DNA of 64,000 nt from Neurospora tetraspora (taxonomy: Eukaryota; Ascomycota; Sordariomycetes; Sordariales; Sordariaceae). A program made the translations under genes and the position numbers. Numbering within the stretch: position 1 is the stretch's first letter; each line of letters starts with the position of its first letter. The notes under the pieces were generated by a model, which saw only the letters and a list, made by a program, of their open reading frames with translations, ran no database searches and was not told the DNA's origin. Location: contig NW_026944387.1 of assembly GCF_033439725.1 (NCBI RefSeq), forward strand, positions 372,001 to 436,000, read 5' to 3'. Of this stretch, positions 1 through 10,484 are shown piece by piece.

Positions 1-293
1 CAGCGCCAAACGACGAAATTGGGCATCAGGCGAGGAACGACGATGATGAAGCGACGGAGATGGAGGAGAAGTTGCTTGAGATGATGACTTACTTTGATGA
101 GGATGAGCTGGCGCAGTTGGACGAGGAGGGCTGGACCGATAAGGTCAGGGAGTTGATGGAGGAGGCGGATGGGTATTCCATGTATGAGAGGCTGAACGAG
201 GTGGTGGAGATGTTGGAGGGTGACTATGAGGAGGAAGGTGAAGATGACGAGGATGGCGAGGAAGATGGAGAGGAAGATGGAGAGGAAGAGTAA
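1..293 (+). CDS. C-terminal end of an acidic protein (partial)
   Basis: The reading frame beginning at base 3 is open from the window edge to a TAA at 291-293, so this is the 3' end of a gene that starts outside the window. About 96 residues are visible. The middle has a helical, Leu/Met/Glu-rich stretch (EEKLLEMMTYFDEDELAQL). The end is a nearly pure Glu/Asp/Gly tail encoded by a roughly 12-bp GAGGAAGATGGA-type repeat. Acidic tails of this kind occur in chaperones, chromatin and ribosome-biogenesis factors, but nothing here identifies the family. Function unknown. Confidence 0.6.
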   Translation, partial: APNDEIGHQARNDDDEATEMEEKLLEMMTYFDEDELAQLDEEGWTDKVRELMEEADGYSMYERLNEVVEMLEGDYEEEGEDDEDGEEDGEEDGEEE

Positions 294-1303
294 GGTGTGG
301 ATGGACTACCACCGCCACCGGGTTCCTTTGACTGACAAATCAGTCTGGAGGGAGAACACGGAGGAGGAATCGTTGGCCGCCTATATGCTTGCGCGGTTGG
401 GGGATGCTGGAATGGTGGTACTCCTACATGAAAGCGATGGTGGTCTGGACAGCAATCGCCGTCTCAGTGACTGACCCCGTAATACACGACAGCAACTCGA
501 AGGCGGGTTACTTTGATTGGAAGGTTTCCAGGTCAAGTGCTACCAAAACCACTCGTTCGAGTCTTGAGCGATGGCGGGCCGGTGGCATCAACCAGGATCT
601 CGAAACTGGATATGTCTGAGCGGACAGGTTTAGCAAGGTGGATGGAGTATTCTGGTGACAGGTGAAGTTGCAGTCGAGACTCACCTGCATGTCAGTGGTC
701 ATTTCACCGACAACCATACGCCTCTCGGTCGAGCCAACGAGACATGAGATTCGTTGTCCATAGTGGAAGAAAGAATATGTCATGGCAGAGAAAGATACGA
801 ATAATGATGTTCTAGTCAAAAAGAAGAGCTGGATTATTCGGGGTGGCCGTGCACTTGACACTGAGCAGAGAGATAAGAAAGAGGCAAAGAATTGTGGGTT
901 GTGAACGAGGGAGGGGGAACGAGGAAGCGGACAATTTTCTGGGGGATGTGTTCCGTCCAGGAGTCTTGGAAGCATCATCCTGAAACGCTCTTGCCCATTC
1001 CAGCTGATGTGCGTTCCATGTCCGCGTTGTTGATGGAATAATCGCGAGAGAGGGAAGTGCGACCTGACTTCAGGGCAAGTGACTTCCATTGAATTCGGCC
1101 CAGAGCTGGTTCCAAAGGGCAGGTGCAAGTATCATTTCACCTGCCTGCATCATGATCACGGCTGCAGGCCGGCAATCTCCAATCGCTGCACGTCCGCGTC
1201 GCCATCTGCATGAGCCGTGTTCACTGCCCCGTGCAAGCAATGAACTTCAATCCATTCGTTTCCTATCTTCCAACATCTTTTCTTTGTTGCCTCTGGGCCC
1301 CGT
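294..1303. other. Intergenic stretch without a convincing gene
   Basis: I see no reading frame here with coding-like composition or a recognisable domain. A 206-codon minus-strand frame at 508-1128 is low-complexity, with no start context or introns, and I treat it as chance. The right end becomes C/T-rich toward the next gene. Confidence 0.4.
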
Positions 1304-2426
1304 TTACCCTCCCTCAAAAAACATCAAATACCGCGAGACTTCACATGTTCCCTCGCCCACTCCTCCACCCCCTTCTCCGCTCCCCTTAGCAACCGTCCCC
1401 AACAACTCATTCGCAACATCTTCCTCCTTCACCGCCGCATCATACTCCCCTTCCCCAAAGCTCCAAGCCATTAAGATGTTGATCCCTCCCATATAATCTC
1501 CTTTAGCCAGCTTCTCCTGTCCATCCTTCTCAGGGTCCACTGACTTCACATGGGTGATCGCGGACTCCTCCTCCTTGGAACCAAGCTCGGCTGCGAACAG
1601 CTTCAGAAGCCGGTTCATAGTAACGGTGAACTGGACAACGTCGAGATATCTGTTCGCGGTCTCCTGCTCACGTTGCAAAATTCATGTCTCCCCAGAGAGC
1701 TTCATTAAGGTGAGGATTCCCGTTTATTTCTCAACCTGAGTTTCGTATGCACACGAATCAGCAACACAGCACCGCAGAGCATGCAAATCAACCAACGGAA
1801 GGGTGTATACTCAACTCCTTAAGAGCCTGCCGTCTCAATTCTTTCTGACTAGGGCCCCGGTAGTCCACCATCTCCTCGAGCTTGGCATACCAAGCAGGCG
1901 TAGGCCACCCATGCCTGAAGGCAACCCTGGAATAGTTTGGACAAACTGAATCGAGCATCCAAGCTCTCAGGGCGGTATCGGCTTTCTCGAAATCTTTCCA
2001 AATCGTATACCTGGCCTCAAAGGTAGCCATATCGGTCTCATATGCAGCCCTTCCCCTAGGAGTGAGATCATCGAGCGACACAAACAGGTCGTCGAGGATC
2101 TCGTTGCGAGGGTGATGGGGTTTTTCGACCGTCTTACGGGATCCGACTTCGGCAATGACGATGTCCATGAAGAACTCGTCCCCGTCATCAAAGGCGTGAA
2201 GCTCTCGGCCAGCCTTTAAGACCCGTCCCCTCGCTTCGGCTGTGAGGTTGTAGTGGGCTGGTTCTGGGGCGACGACTTCCTTGACGCCCTGCTCCTTTGC
2301 CAGAACGTAGCGATGGAGTTTACCGGCTTTATGCAGGAGTGCATTTTCCCAGTTGGGCCAGTCTTCGGCCGTCTGGAGGAAGGGCTCGGTGAACGTGGTG
2401 GGGTTGGCGGGCTTCGGAGGCGTCAT
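1304..2426 (-). CDS. Retrotransposon gag-like hypothetical protein, probably two exons
   Basis: Exon 1 is 212 codons from an ATG at 2426. It carries a WPNWENALLHKAG-like N-terminus, then LTPRGRAAYETDMATFEARYTIWKDFEKADTALRAWM. In my recollection this resembles the gag-like N-terminal region of fungal Copia elements and their host-derived relatives. It reaches a TGA at 1788-1790. A second open stretch on the same strand (about 1304-1670) has coding-like composition (YLDVVQFTVTMNRLLKLFAAELG). It probably joins through an intron of about 120-140 nt, with donor near 1797 or 1807 and acceptor near 1666-1670; I could not settle the exact sites. No zinc knuckle, protease or polymerase follows, so this is either an isolated gag-derived host gene or a remnant. 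Confidence 0.45.
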
Positions 2427-3595
2427 GGTTGGTGATGAGTTTGTCTTCCCGAAAACAGTCCTCCTCTAGGCTCTGACTGCCTGCTGTTATTCCTCACTGC
2501 TGTTTGTATAAGACGGTAGGGGACAAAGGATCACCGATGGGTGATGTCAGGACAAGGCAATGGCTTGGCTGATACCTCTGATATGGATTGTATTAAAGTG
2601 ATGAATGGGGAAAGACGCAGGAATCCCGTCCACCAGGCCTGGGGCCTGGGATTTATACACCTCTGCATGGATGTAAAATGTTGGGTTGGTACGGCGATTC
2701 TGCAAAGAAACAGGGAATAGGCCGACAGCAAGAAAGACATTTCGTGTGCAAAGGGAATTTTCTGCACACCCGAAATCCGGATCTCCCGAGCTTTTACGGT
2801 ACTTGTTGTTCCTTGCTTCATAAGTCCTGTTTTTGTCTCAACAGAGCACATACGGCCATAGATAGTGGAAAACTCGGGATCCCGTCCGCTCTCCCATAGA
2901 TAAGCCACTAATCGCCTGACTAGTAGTTGGGTCGGTGACGACCAGCGAATCCCAGGTGCTGTATGTTTTTTGGTGATCTTTTTTTGGTGTTTTGGTGCTT
3001 GCTTATCTTATCGGCCTTATCGCGCTTATCTGTACAGGCGGGAATGTCTTCCAGGTTCCTCCAATTTCACAGTCCCGTTACCACCTTCCACTTCTCCTCC
3101 TTCAACTCTGTGACGTTGGGAAAGAGCACCCCACCCAGATTTTCCATGGTGGTAGTATTTAAACCTGGCCTGGCCCGCCATTCCTCTTTTTTCCTTCAGG
3201 CCGCCAATGAAGCATTTTCCCACACATTGCTCTCCCATTGTTTCAACTCTTTTCTTCTCGCTCGTCGATAAATAGCCCGTGTCCCTCTCTGCCAAATGTT
3301 TTCCTCGAGGGAAATCCATACGATGCCACTACCACGCCATGATGCTGTCCGCAATTGCCTACCATCCTCGATGAGGTGATACGGTGATGGGTCTTGCGAC
3401 AGGTCGCGTGTGCTTGCTATCCATTGGCCATTTCGCGAAGAGGTTTCCGGAGATGTGCGACTAATCCTTCATTGCTGCCTAATTTCTCACTCCTTTTTAC
3501 CACTGAACTACTACGTCCGATTCCCGTTCTGAAGAGAAACAACCAGCGTCTTTCTACTTCGACGCTTTCCACAGTAACGGCAGCGACTGACCACA
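2427..3595. other. Intergenic stretch holding a 16-bp motif shared with the hairpin at 19.1 kb
   Basis: No convincing gene. At 2891-2906 lies CTCCCATAGATAAGCC, identical to the left arm of the hairpin at 19092-19134. Further right (2995-3035) are three related GCTTATC motifs. Bases 3300-3595 are pyrimidine-rich and are the likely promoter and leader of the HET-domain gene. Confidence 0.4.
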
Positions 3596-5983
3596 ATGGA
3601 CGGCAAACCTCTTGAAGAGTCATCATGCGAAGACGATGGTTCGCCTCGACAGTCTAAACATATTCTCGAGAGCAGTGACATGGAACCCAACCGTTTATGC
3701 AAACGCTGTTCCCGCGCCCTCACAGCATCCAAGACACTCTGGCAACCGAGACCGGTGGGCGACCCTGACTGGGCAGGCGAGAGATTCTTCCACGGCAAGA
3801 ATGCAAAACAGATGTTGATTGACTCGGTAATTGCCGCCGGTTGCCATCTGTGCACACAAGTCAGTCAAGAGCACAACTTTTCGCGCGCCGGGGATGACCA
3901 GAGAGTCATGGTCGAATGTCGCCGATCGAGGGCTTTCGAGGGTGATGGAAGGGACATTCCGATTGTTTCATTTTCCGCTACTTCCCGCGCCAAGTGGGAC
4001 GACAAATGGGCTTCATTGCCGGACCCTTCCAAAGATGAAGAGCCTCAAGGTGATTCGGCTACGACCCCATTGGCGACATTCAAGCTCGAACGGACCGATG
4101 GTAGCGTAGGAGCGAAATCTCTTCTACCCCAAAGACTATCAGATGGTTCAATGTTCGCGTTGCCTTCCTCGACTGATTCACCTGAAGCGTTTGGCCTTGT
4201 GCGACACTGGCTAGATGACTGCCTCAATAACCATCCAGAATGCAAGGGGTCCAACTTTGAGAGACTCCCGACAAGGCTCGTCGATGTAGGTGTTGCGGAC
4301 AACAATGGACAGAAGAAGCTTACACGACCGCGCATCTTCGTCCCAAACGCGACTTCCCAAACACCGGCAACGATCCCATATCTCACTCTCAGTCACTCAT
4401 GGGCCTTGACCGGATCATCTCTAAGGCTAACAACCAAGAATATCGAGGACTGGCAGAAACCTGAAGCAGCCGAACATGGAGGAATACCAATCGACGGTCT
4501 AGCCCAGACATTCCTCGATGCAATGCGAATCACGCAGCAACTAGGTTACCGATATATCTGGATCGACTCTCTCTGCATTATCCAGGACTCATCAGAGGAC
4601 TGGAAGCGGGAGGCCCAGACGATGGCAGCCGTCTACGGTAACTCTTTGTTGACCATCTTTGCTTCGGGAATGGGCATGGCAGGAGGTCAAGGCGCCAATG
4701 CCGACACTTGCTTCTCAGGGCGAAACCCCCTGAAAGTGTATTCCCCCATCATCACGTCTCCTTTGTCGGATGGCGCAATGGGGGGCGGGGCCCAAAGCGA
4801 GGAAAATGTCAACACCGCTGGGAGAACATCTTTTTACGCCATTCGTGAGAAGCACAAAACCAACGTGGACGAGATGTTATGGGGCGCTACTCAGAAAAAC
4901 CCGCTCCTATCACGAGGCTGGATCGTCCAGGAGCGTTTGCTGTCGCCTCGGATCATCTACTACGGGGCAGATGAGCTCTACTGGGAGTGTCGTCTCCATG
5001 CGGTCTCAGAAAGTTGCCCTTTTGGAACTGGCTTGAAGAAGGATGCTGAGGCTTCTCAATCTATCTGGACCGCTAACGCAAAGTCCGTATACCAAGACTT
5101 ACAGGATCCTTTCCCTGCGAGCTTGAAGACGGGCATGGATATGGGTAATGACAACGAAGACGCAAAATACGCACAACATTTGCATGAACTCGCTGCCTGT
5201 TGGACGACCTTACTCACCTATTACACCGCCACCGGACTCACCTACCCGTCCGACAGACTCATCGCACTTGCCGGAATGGTAACAGCAATAGAAGAGAGCA
5301 AAGGCTGGACCTATACCCTCGGGAGCTGGCAGGAGCTTTGGCCTTTTGACCTCCTCTGGGGCTTCTCTACTGTCCTCAATGTCGAGATGTTTAACCCGGG
5401 CTGGTATCCCGATGATAGCGAGAAACGACGCCAAGATCGCGATGAGATGGCCCAGAAACTGTTAAAACGTCAATCCTACCCCGAGTCGCATGCCAGTACG
5501 ACCCTGGGCCTCCCTTCATGGTCATGGGCAGCTACCGAAGCACCCAAATCCTTCTGGTTTGGATCTTCTGGTTCACTTACATGGAAATGCCAGGTCGATG
5601 TTTTCGGCAGGACGACCACCGGTATGCAAGAAAGTGGGATCCTGGCTCTGAAAACGTACAAAAAGCAGTTATATGACGTGCCGTCCATCGACTTGATCTT
5701 GACGTGGGACGACGGCGAAAATTTCTATTCAAAAGATGAGGTATGCTGCTTGTTGGTACTCGATCATCTCGCGAGGGGTGGGCGACGAGCTCTTCAGTTG
5801 GGGTTGATGGTTGTCCAAGTCCAAATGGCCGAGAATTCTCCATCGTGTGAAGTCACCGACGACACCGGAGCGATGACGGGAATGCGGTTCTACTGTCGCC
5901 GGGTAGGAAAGTGGGAAAATTATTGGGGCCCGCTTGTTATCAATAGGAATAAGGATGAAGAGACGGCGGTGTATTTGTGTTGA
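3596..5983 (+). CDS. HET-domain protein (heterokaryon-incompatibility type)
   Basis: An intact single-exon frame of 795 codons starting at an ATG in a good context (CCACAATGG). The HET domain lies at about residues 260-460. It begins with PYLTLSHSWA, continues through YRYIWIDSLCIIQDSSEDWKREAQTMAAVYGNSLLTIFA, and ends with the conserved RGWIVQERLLSPRIIYYG block. HET domains are cytosolic death-inducing modules, related to TIR-like NADases, that act in fungal non-self recognition. An N-terminal Cys-containing segment (CKRCSRAL, GCHLC) precedes the domain, as in many long HET proteins. The C-terminal half has the usual LPSWSWAA signature. It appears functional and is the first of several non-self-recognition-type genes in the window. 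The partner that triggers it is unknown. Confidence 0.9.
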   Translation: MDGKPLEESSCEDDGSPRQSKHILESSDMEPNRLCKRCSRALTASKTLWQPRPVGDPDWAGERFFHGKNAKQMLIDSVIAAGCHLCTQVSQEHNFSRAGDDQRVMVECRRSRAFEGDGRDIPIVSFSATSRAKWDDKWASLPDPSKDEEPQGDSATTPLATFKLERTDGSVGAKSLLPQRLSDGSMFALPSSTDSPEAFGLVRHWLDDCLNNHPECKGSNFERLPTRLVDVGVADNNGQKKLTRPRIFVPNATSQTPATIPYLTLSHSWALTGSSLRLTTKNIEDWQKPEAAEHGGIPIDGLAQTFLDAMRITQQLGYRYIWIDSLCIIQDSSEDWKREAQTMAAVYGNSLLTIFASGMGMAGGQGANADTCFSGRNPLKVYSPIITSPLSDGAMGGGAQSEENVNTAGRTSFYAIREKHKTNVDEMLWGATQKNPLLSRGWIVQERLLSPRIIYYGADELYWECRLHAVSESCPFGTGLKKDAEASQSIWTANAKSVYQDLQDPFPASLKTGMDMGNDNEDAKYAQHLHELAACWTTLLTYYTATGLTYPSDRLIALAGMVTAIEESKGWTYTLGSWQELWPFDLLWGFSTVLNVEMFNPGWYPDDSEKRRQDRDEMAQKLLKRQSYPESHASTTLGLPSWSWAATEAPKSFWFGSSGSLTWKCQVDVFGRTTTGMQESGILALKTYKKQLYDVPSIDLILTWDDGENFYSKDEVCCLLVLDHLARGGRRALQLGLMVVQVQMAENSPSCEVTDDTGAMTGMRFYCRRVGKWENYWGPLVINRNKDEETAVYLC

Positions 5984-6928
5984 GGTGTTGCGATTTTCGG
6001 GCTCATTTTCTCACTGCCCACTCAACGATCTTGAACACTCTTGCCCTGCTTCGCCAACGAACCGAAGACGAACACCTGCATCCACCGACAATTATAAGAA
6101 ATGACTGGCAGCATCCTCCCGGTCTTCTTCGGTTTCTTTCCGTCCTCCATCTTGATCAAGTTTGGTGTTGGCAAGATTGGGTCTAGATCGGGAGCGAGGT
6201 GGATTCTCTCATTTTCTTTGCGGGGGTGGCATCCATCTCTTTACGTCAGATATCTCTATTCTTTCTCTACTAAAGATACCAAAGCCCATATCGTCGACCT
6301 TGCAATTTTCTGAACCGTCTTTAGGTCGCTAGCTTTTTCGGCAGATCAACAATCACGACACCACTAGCTTTCCCATCACCTCACCTCATACCCTCTCCAT
6401 TCTTATCTACCCGAAGCGACTCAAACCGACGCAGTTTCCGGGAGATCATCATCTAAAATTTGACAGGATACATAGGTTAACGATCGGTCGAAGAAAGTCA
6501 CGGTTCCATGGAGGTGCAAGGTTGATGAAATGGGTGCGCGACCTGATTTCATCATTACAGTCAAGCCATGTTTGAAGTTCGAAACGTGCAGTGCTTATTG
6601 TAGGCGATGGCGTAAAAAGGTCATCCGTGATCCGTACGCGTAAAACGAGGGACAATGATTTGAAGGTCTTTGCTTGTTGAGGGATTCGGGTGCCAGTCAT
6701 GGGATCTTGAAGGGGTTGAAGGAGGCGGTGACGATGCTGAGCGGTTATGTTACGGATATAAAAGGACATGGCGATGAAGAGGAGAACGAACATATGAGGG
6801 GGTGTTGCAGCCGGTGGATTCCATCTTTCCTATTTTTAGAAGCAACTTGTGACATCACCCATCCGATCTTCCGAACTTAAATATCAACAACACCAGATGC
6901 CAGACACACAAGAAGAACCACCACTGCA
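5984..6928. other. Intergenic stretch, no gene seen
   Basis: This is the 3' flank of the HET gene and the 5' flank of the methyltransferase gene. The short frames on both strands lack coding character. No repeat was recognised. Confidence 0.4.
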
Positions 6929-6974
6929 TTGCACAGCGACATCGACAACAACATACGCAAAATCAACCCCCAAA

Positions 6975-7843
6975 ATGACCACCCAACACACCCCCTACAC
7001 CATCGGGCACGCGCCTTCCCAAACCAAGCACCACGAATGGCGACCGCCTCCAACAGCGCCGCCCACCTCCTCCCGCATCTCCAAAAGGCCCTCACCTGCA
7101 ACCCCAACCTCAAACTCCTCGACATCGGCTGCGGTCCAGGCACCATCTCCGCCTCTCTCGCCCAACACCTCCTACCCTCCGGTCATGTCCTCGCGACCGA
7201 CATCGCTGATGACGTCCTCTCGCGGGCCAAGGAGCACGCCATCTCTCAGGGGCTAGCGGTACCGGAAAACATCTCCTTCCAAAAGGAATCTGTTTACGAA
7301 TTATCCTTCTCCGACAACGAGTTCGACATCGTGCATGCCCACCAGGTCCTCTGCCACCTCGACGACCCCGTCGCTGCTGTCGCGGAGATGCTCAGGGTTT
7401 GCAAACCCAGCGGACTGATCTCGCTGCGCGAGTCGGACATGAGGATGTGGTGTTTCTGGCCTGAACTTCCCTCCCTCCTCAAATTCCACGGCCTGATGGT
7501 TGATGTCATGCTAGCCAACGGCGGGCAGGATAAAGGAGGCAGAAAGCTGGTGTCATGGATCATGGATGCTGGAGTGGAGAGGAAGGATATTGAAGCTGGG
7601 TTTGGGACTTGGTGTTACAGTGAGCCGGGGGATAGAAAGGCGTGGGGGGAGGCGATGATTGAGAGGTTGAGGACGGGGCAGATGAGGCAACGGGGAATTG
7701 AGTTGGGGTTGACGACGGAGGAGGGGGTGGAGGAGATGGTTAAGGGGTGGGAGGAGTGGATTGAGAGGGGGGATGCGACTTTGGGGATTGTTAATGGGGA
7801 GGTTATTGTGAGGAAGGTGGCCTCTTTGCCGAAAGCTACCTAG
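6975..7843 (+). CDS. Class I SAM-dependent methyltransferase (UbiE/Methyltransf_11 type), N-terminus frameshifted
   Basis: The body reads in one frame from an ATG at 7037 to the stop at 7841-7843 (about 268 codons). It carries motif I LLDIGCGPGT, then LATDIADDVL (motif post I) and FDIVHAHQVLCHLDDP (motif II). Next come the MRMWCFWPELP, MLANGGQDKGGR and FGTWCYSEPGDRKAWGEAM stretches of a common fungal methyltransferase family; the substrate is unknown. The family normally starts further upstream with a YTIGH…TKHHEW segment. That segment is present here from the ATG at 6975 but in a different frame, and a single base appears to be missing near 7040 (TGGCGACCGCC). The gene therefore either now starts at 7037 or is inactivated at its N-terminus. 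The sequence changes from C-rich to G-rich third positions along its length. Confidence 0.8.
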
Positions 7844-8207
7844 GAGAAAGAGCGACACATCATGCTACGGGATAACAACTGGAACAAAGGATGTGCGGAG
7901 GTTGTCAGGAACAATGGAAAGTGCGTTGGAAGCGGTCAATTCCGATGCGTGCCCCTGAAACAGTTCGTAGAAGGAACTACCAATTCGTGGAAGGAACTAC
8001 CAACGGCATTCGATGAGAACAAACACCTGCGGCTAGCGGCAACATGGAAACCTGCCTTGTGCAGCGCACTATACAACCCCGCGTCTAGCATTATCCAACT
8101 TCCATCTCCCCTTCTTCTTCCTCTCTTCTTCTTCCTCGTCATCTTCTTCCTCGTCATCTTCTTCCTCGTCATCTTCTTCCTCGTCATTTCACCCAGCCAA
8201 CACGCCA
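7844..8207. repeat. Intergenic stretch with a 15-bp tandem repeat
   Basis: At about 8125-8190 the unit ATCTTCTTCCTCGTC is repeated roughly four to five times in tandem, directly upstream of the truncated frame at 8208. The rest of the stretch has no recognisable gene. Confidence 0.7.
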
Positions 8208-8407
8208 TGGAGGAATCGTCCGAGATCACCATCACTGGCCCGAGTCCTGACGCGGCAAGGAACTATTCCGTCGACTCCGAAATCTGGGATTTCTTCACCA
8301 AGACTTCTGCCAGCCTCGAAGCCTGCGACGCCAAAGCAAGGGAGCTCGTCGGCGGTGGAGAAGTTGTCCCAGTCGACGGAGGAGAGAGAACGACATTGTC
8401 TACTTGA
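8208..8407 (+). pseudogene. 5' stub of a protein resembling fungal aminoglycoside-phosphotransferase-like (APH) proteins
   Basis: About 66 codons from an ATG at 8208. The N-terminus (MEESSEITITGPSPDA, then VDSEIWDFFTKTSASLEACDAKARELVGG) resembles the beginning of a widespread fungal kinase-like family as I remember it, although that assignment cannot be checked here. The frame runs off that family after VVP into unrelated residues and stops at 8405-8407. The kinase body (P-loop, Brenner motif) is absent and the phosphorylase gene follows immediately on the other strand. I read it as a truncated remnant left by a rearrangement. Confidence 0.45.
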
Positions 8408-8417
8408 ACACCGCCTG

Positions 8418-9617
8418 CTAGTACTTGGGCCACTGCGGTATGGCAGACGGATGCCCATAAAACGGCGCATTATATTGGTTGCCAGCGGTGTTGTTATTCG
8501 TTTGATACCCTGCGCCCATATTGAAGTTCATAAACCCGCCTCCCGAGTTGTGAAACTGATCCCGTCCCACATACCACCCATCTCCCCGAGTCCCATTCCT
8601 CTCATCGGGAAGAGATGACCCTGTCGACGACCCTCCACCTGCCGGTAGCAGCAACAGAAGCTCCTTTGCGTATGCCGCCGCCGTTGCTGCCGCATAGCCC
8701 TGCCACTTCTTATTCTTGTGCGAGTCCGCATAGTCGCTGACTCCCCGGATCACCAGACCCTGGTAGTCGCTCATCACGCCCGCAGCTTCCATTTCAAGAC
8801 AGATGATGTTGTGCTTCGCGTGGAGTTCATTTCTCTTAGCGCTCGACCTGACAACTGCATTTGCCGAGCCAATGTTGCCATAGTGGATATGGGGTTGGTC
8901 ACTCTTCCGCTCGGCTCTTTTGCCCCGACTCTTGCGCAGCTTTGCTCGCATCGCGTCACAAAGGCCTTGACAGAATCTTCCCCTGTCCGTATGAAGATAG
9001 CTGTCCTCAAAGAGATGATCGTATTCGGCCCCAGGATCCTCATAAGCCTGCCTCGATCGCTCATTCAAGCCTCTGCGCAACTCCTCCAGGTACTTCGGGA
9101 TCTTACTTCCCGCCACCTGCATATGCACGCTTCGCAGATTATTCACCGCAGTGAGCAGAGCAGCAGACGGGTGAAGCGTGTGCTCTTTGACAGTCAATTC
9201 TTTCTGGCCCTCCCACGCACCGAACTCATAATGCGTCACACCTCCTCTTCCTTGCTGGGGAACGCCGACGACGACGTCACCCAAGACAATCTGCTCCTGC
9301 AGATCTGGACCGTAGCAGGGCATCCCGCCTGCGATGCCGACCACCAGAACATGTTTGATGTTGGGAAACGAGCGGCGCATGTTGGCAAGGGCCGTGGCGG
9401 CTGGTTCGATACCCATGCGCGGGCACACAACCATCACGACGAAGTGCGAGCCTATACGTCCTACGTGATAGAGAACGTCGTCGTCGGGAACTTCCATTGT
9501 TGTGGGGTCCTCTAGCATTCCCACCGCAGCGGTGAGTTCCAAGGGAAAGGGGGCGATCCAGCCGACTGTGTGCCGAGAAGTGTCGTGTGAGGGATCCATG
9601 TGGGCAATTGTTGACAT
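8418..9617 (-). CDS. PNP_UDP_1 (nucleoside phosphorylase-like) protein with C-terminal Gly/Asn/Gln amyloid-like motif
   Basis: An intact single-exon frame of 399 codons from an ATG at 9617. The N-terminal about 320 residues are a purine/uridine phosphorylase-family domain: GWIAPFPLELTAAVGML at the start, HVLVVGIAGGMP in the phosphate-binding region, and CLEMEAAGVMSDYQGLVIRGVSDYADSHK near the nucleoside site. In fungi this domain is often an NLR N-terminal or effector domain. The last about 50 residues hold a Gly/Asn/Gln-rich segment (FHNSGGGFMNFNMGAGYQ, then NNNTAGNQYN, FYG). It aligns without gaps with the N-terminus of the receptor starting at 10485, on the opposite strand. This is the arrangement expected of an effector activated by an NLR through amyloid templating. 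Catalytic or death-inducing activity is inferred only. Confidence 0.88.
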   Translation of the reverse strand: MSTIAHMDPSHDTSRHTVGWIAPFPLELTAAVGMLEDPTTMEVPDDDVLYHVGRIGSHFVVMVVCPRMGIEPAATALANMRRSFPNIKHVLVVGIAGGMPCYGPDLQEQIVLGDVVVGVPQQGRGGVTHYEFGAWEGQKELTVKEHTLHPSAALLTAVNNLRSVHMQVAGSKIPKYLEELRRGLNERSRQAYEDPGAEYDHLFEDSYLHTDRGRFCQGLCDAMRAKLRKSRGKRAERKSDQPHIHYGNIGSANAVVRSSAKRNELHAKHNIICLEMEAAGVMSDYQGLVIRGVSDYADSHKNKKWQGYAAATAAAYAKELLLLLPAGGGSSTGSSLPDERNGTRGDGWYVGRDQFHNSGGGFMNFNMGAGYQTNNNTAGNQYNAPFYGHPSAIPQWPKY

Positions 9618-10484
9618 CGAACATGATTATCCAAAACGAAGAACAACGCTGTCTCAGCTTGCAAAGATACAGCAAGGACCAGAGAAGGTGCTTTTGGTTT
9701 TAACGTCTACTCGGGGTGGTAGAGGCAAGATCCAAGGTGGACAGAGGTAGGCTAAGGCCCAGCTCTGGCACCCTTTTCTCCAAGAGTGAGCATTGTGGCT
9801 CGGCGATTGTCGGGTTGGTGGCCTCACATACCTCCACCCACCATGATGGGAGATATGGAGGGCATCCAGACCAGACAATCCCCTCTTGGCCAGGTGACCC
9901 TTCAAGCCTAAGTGTTTTATCTTCGGTGCGGAGTTGTTCTTTTGAAGCTTCTGATTGGCCGAATTTGCTTAGGACCTCTCTCGAAGTGACGGTGATCCTA
10001 GTCTAGGAGAGTGGCGTCTTACTTGCAGCTGTGGGGGCAGGCGTCGCATTCAGCTTTCCCGGAAAGGATATCTTCACACTACCAATGGCACATGCGGTTG
10101 GTGGCCGACCCACGCCAGACTGGGAATTTGGGGATTAACAGGTAGTGTCCATTGGGCATCTTGACACCTAGGCTGATCTGGAAGGCCAGGCGTCAACAGC
10201 TGATGCCGCAAATGTGCACATTTCGCTAGCACATCCGCCTTCCCACAGCTTTGAGACCACCTTTGGTTGGGGATGAGTCTTCTGAGCTGCAAACCAAAGT
10301 TTGGGGACGCTACACCTTTGAAATTTTGGTTGGCCAACCAGTTGGACAATATTCATCTCTTCGTTCCGTTCTGTCAACCCCTCGCTTTCTCCCTGAACAT
10401 TGCAAGTCGATCAACTCCTTTAATTCCACACGTTTGATCTTGTAAGCAAGCATTATACACATCCCGAAGCTCAATCCTTGCAAC
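9618..10484. promoter_or_regulatory. Shared divergent promoter region of the phosphorylase/NLR pair
   Basis: These 867 bp separate the start codons of two divergent genes that share a signalling motif, so they should hold both promoters. I see no gene and no clear TATA box. Co-regulation is inferred from the arrangement. Confidence 0.5.

Noticed and set aside
508-1128. 206-codon minus-strand frame
   Set aside because: No domain, poor composition, no supporting splice signals; likely chance in a low-stop stretch.
8718-9515. 265-codon plus-strand frame
   Set aside because: It is antisense to the well-supported phosphorylase-domain gene.
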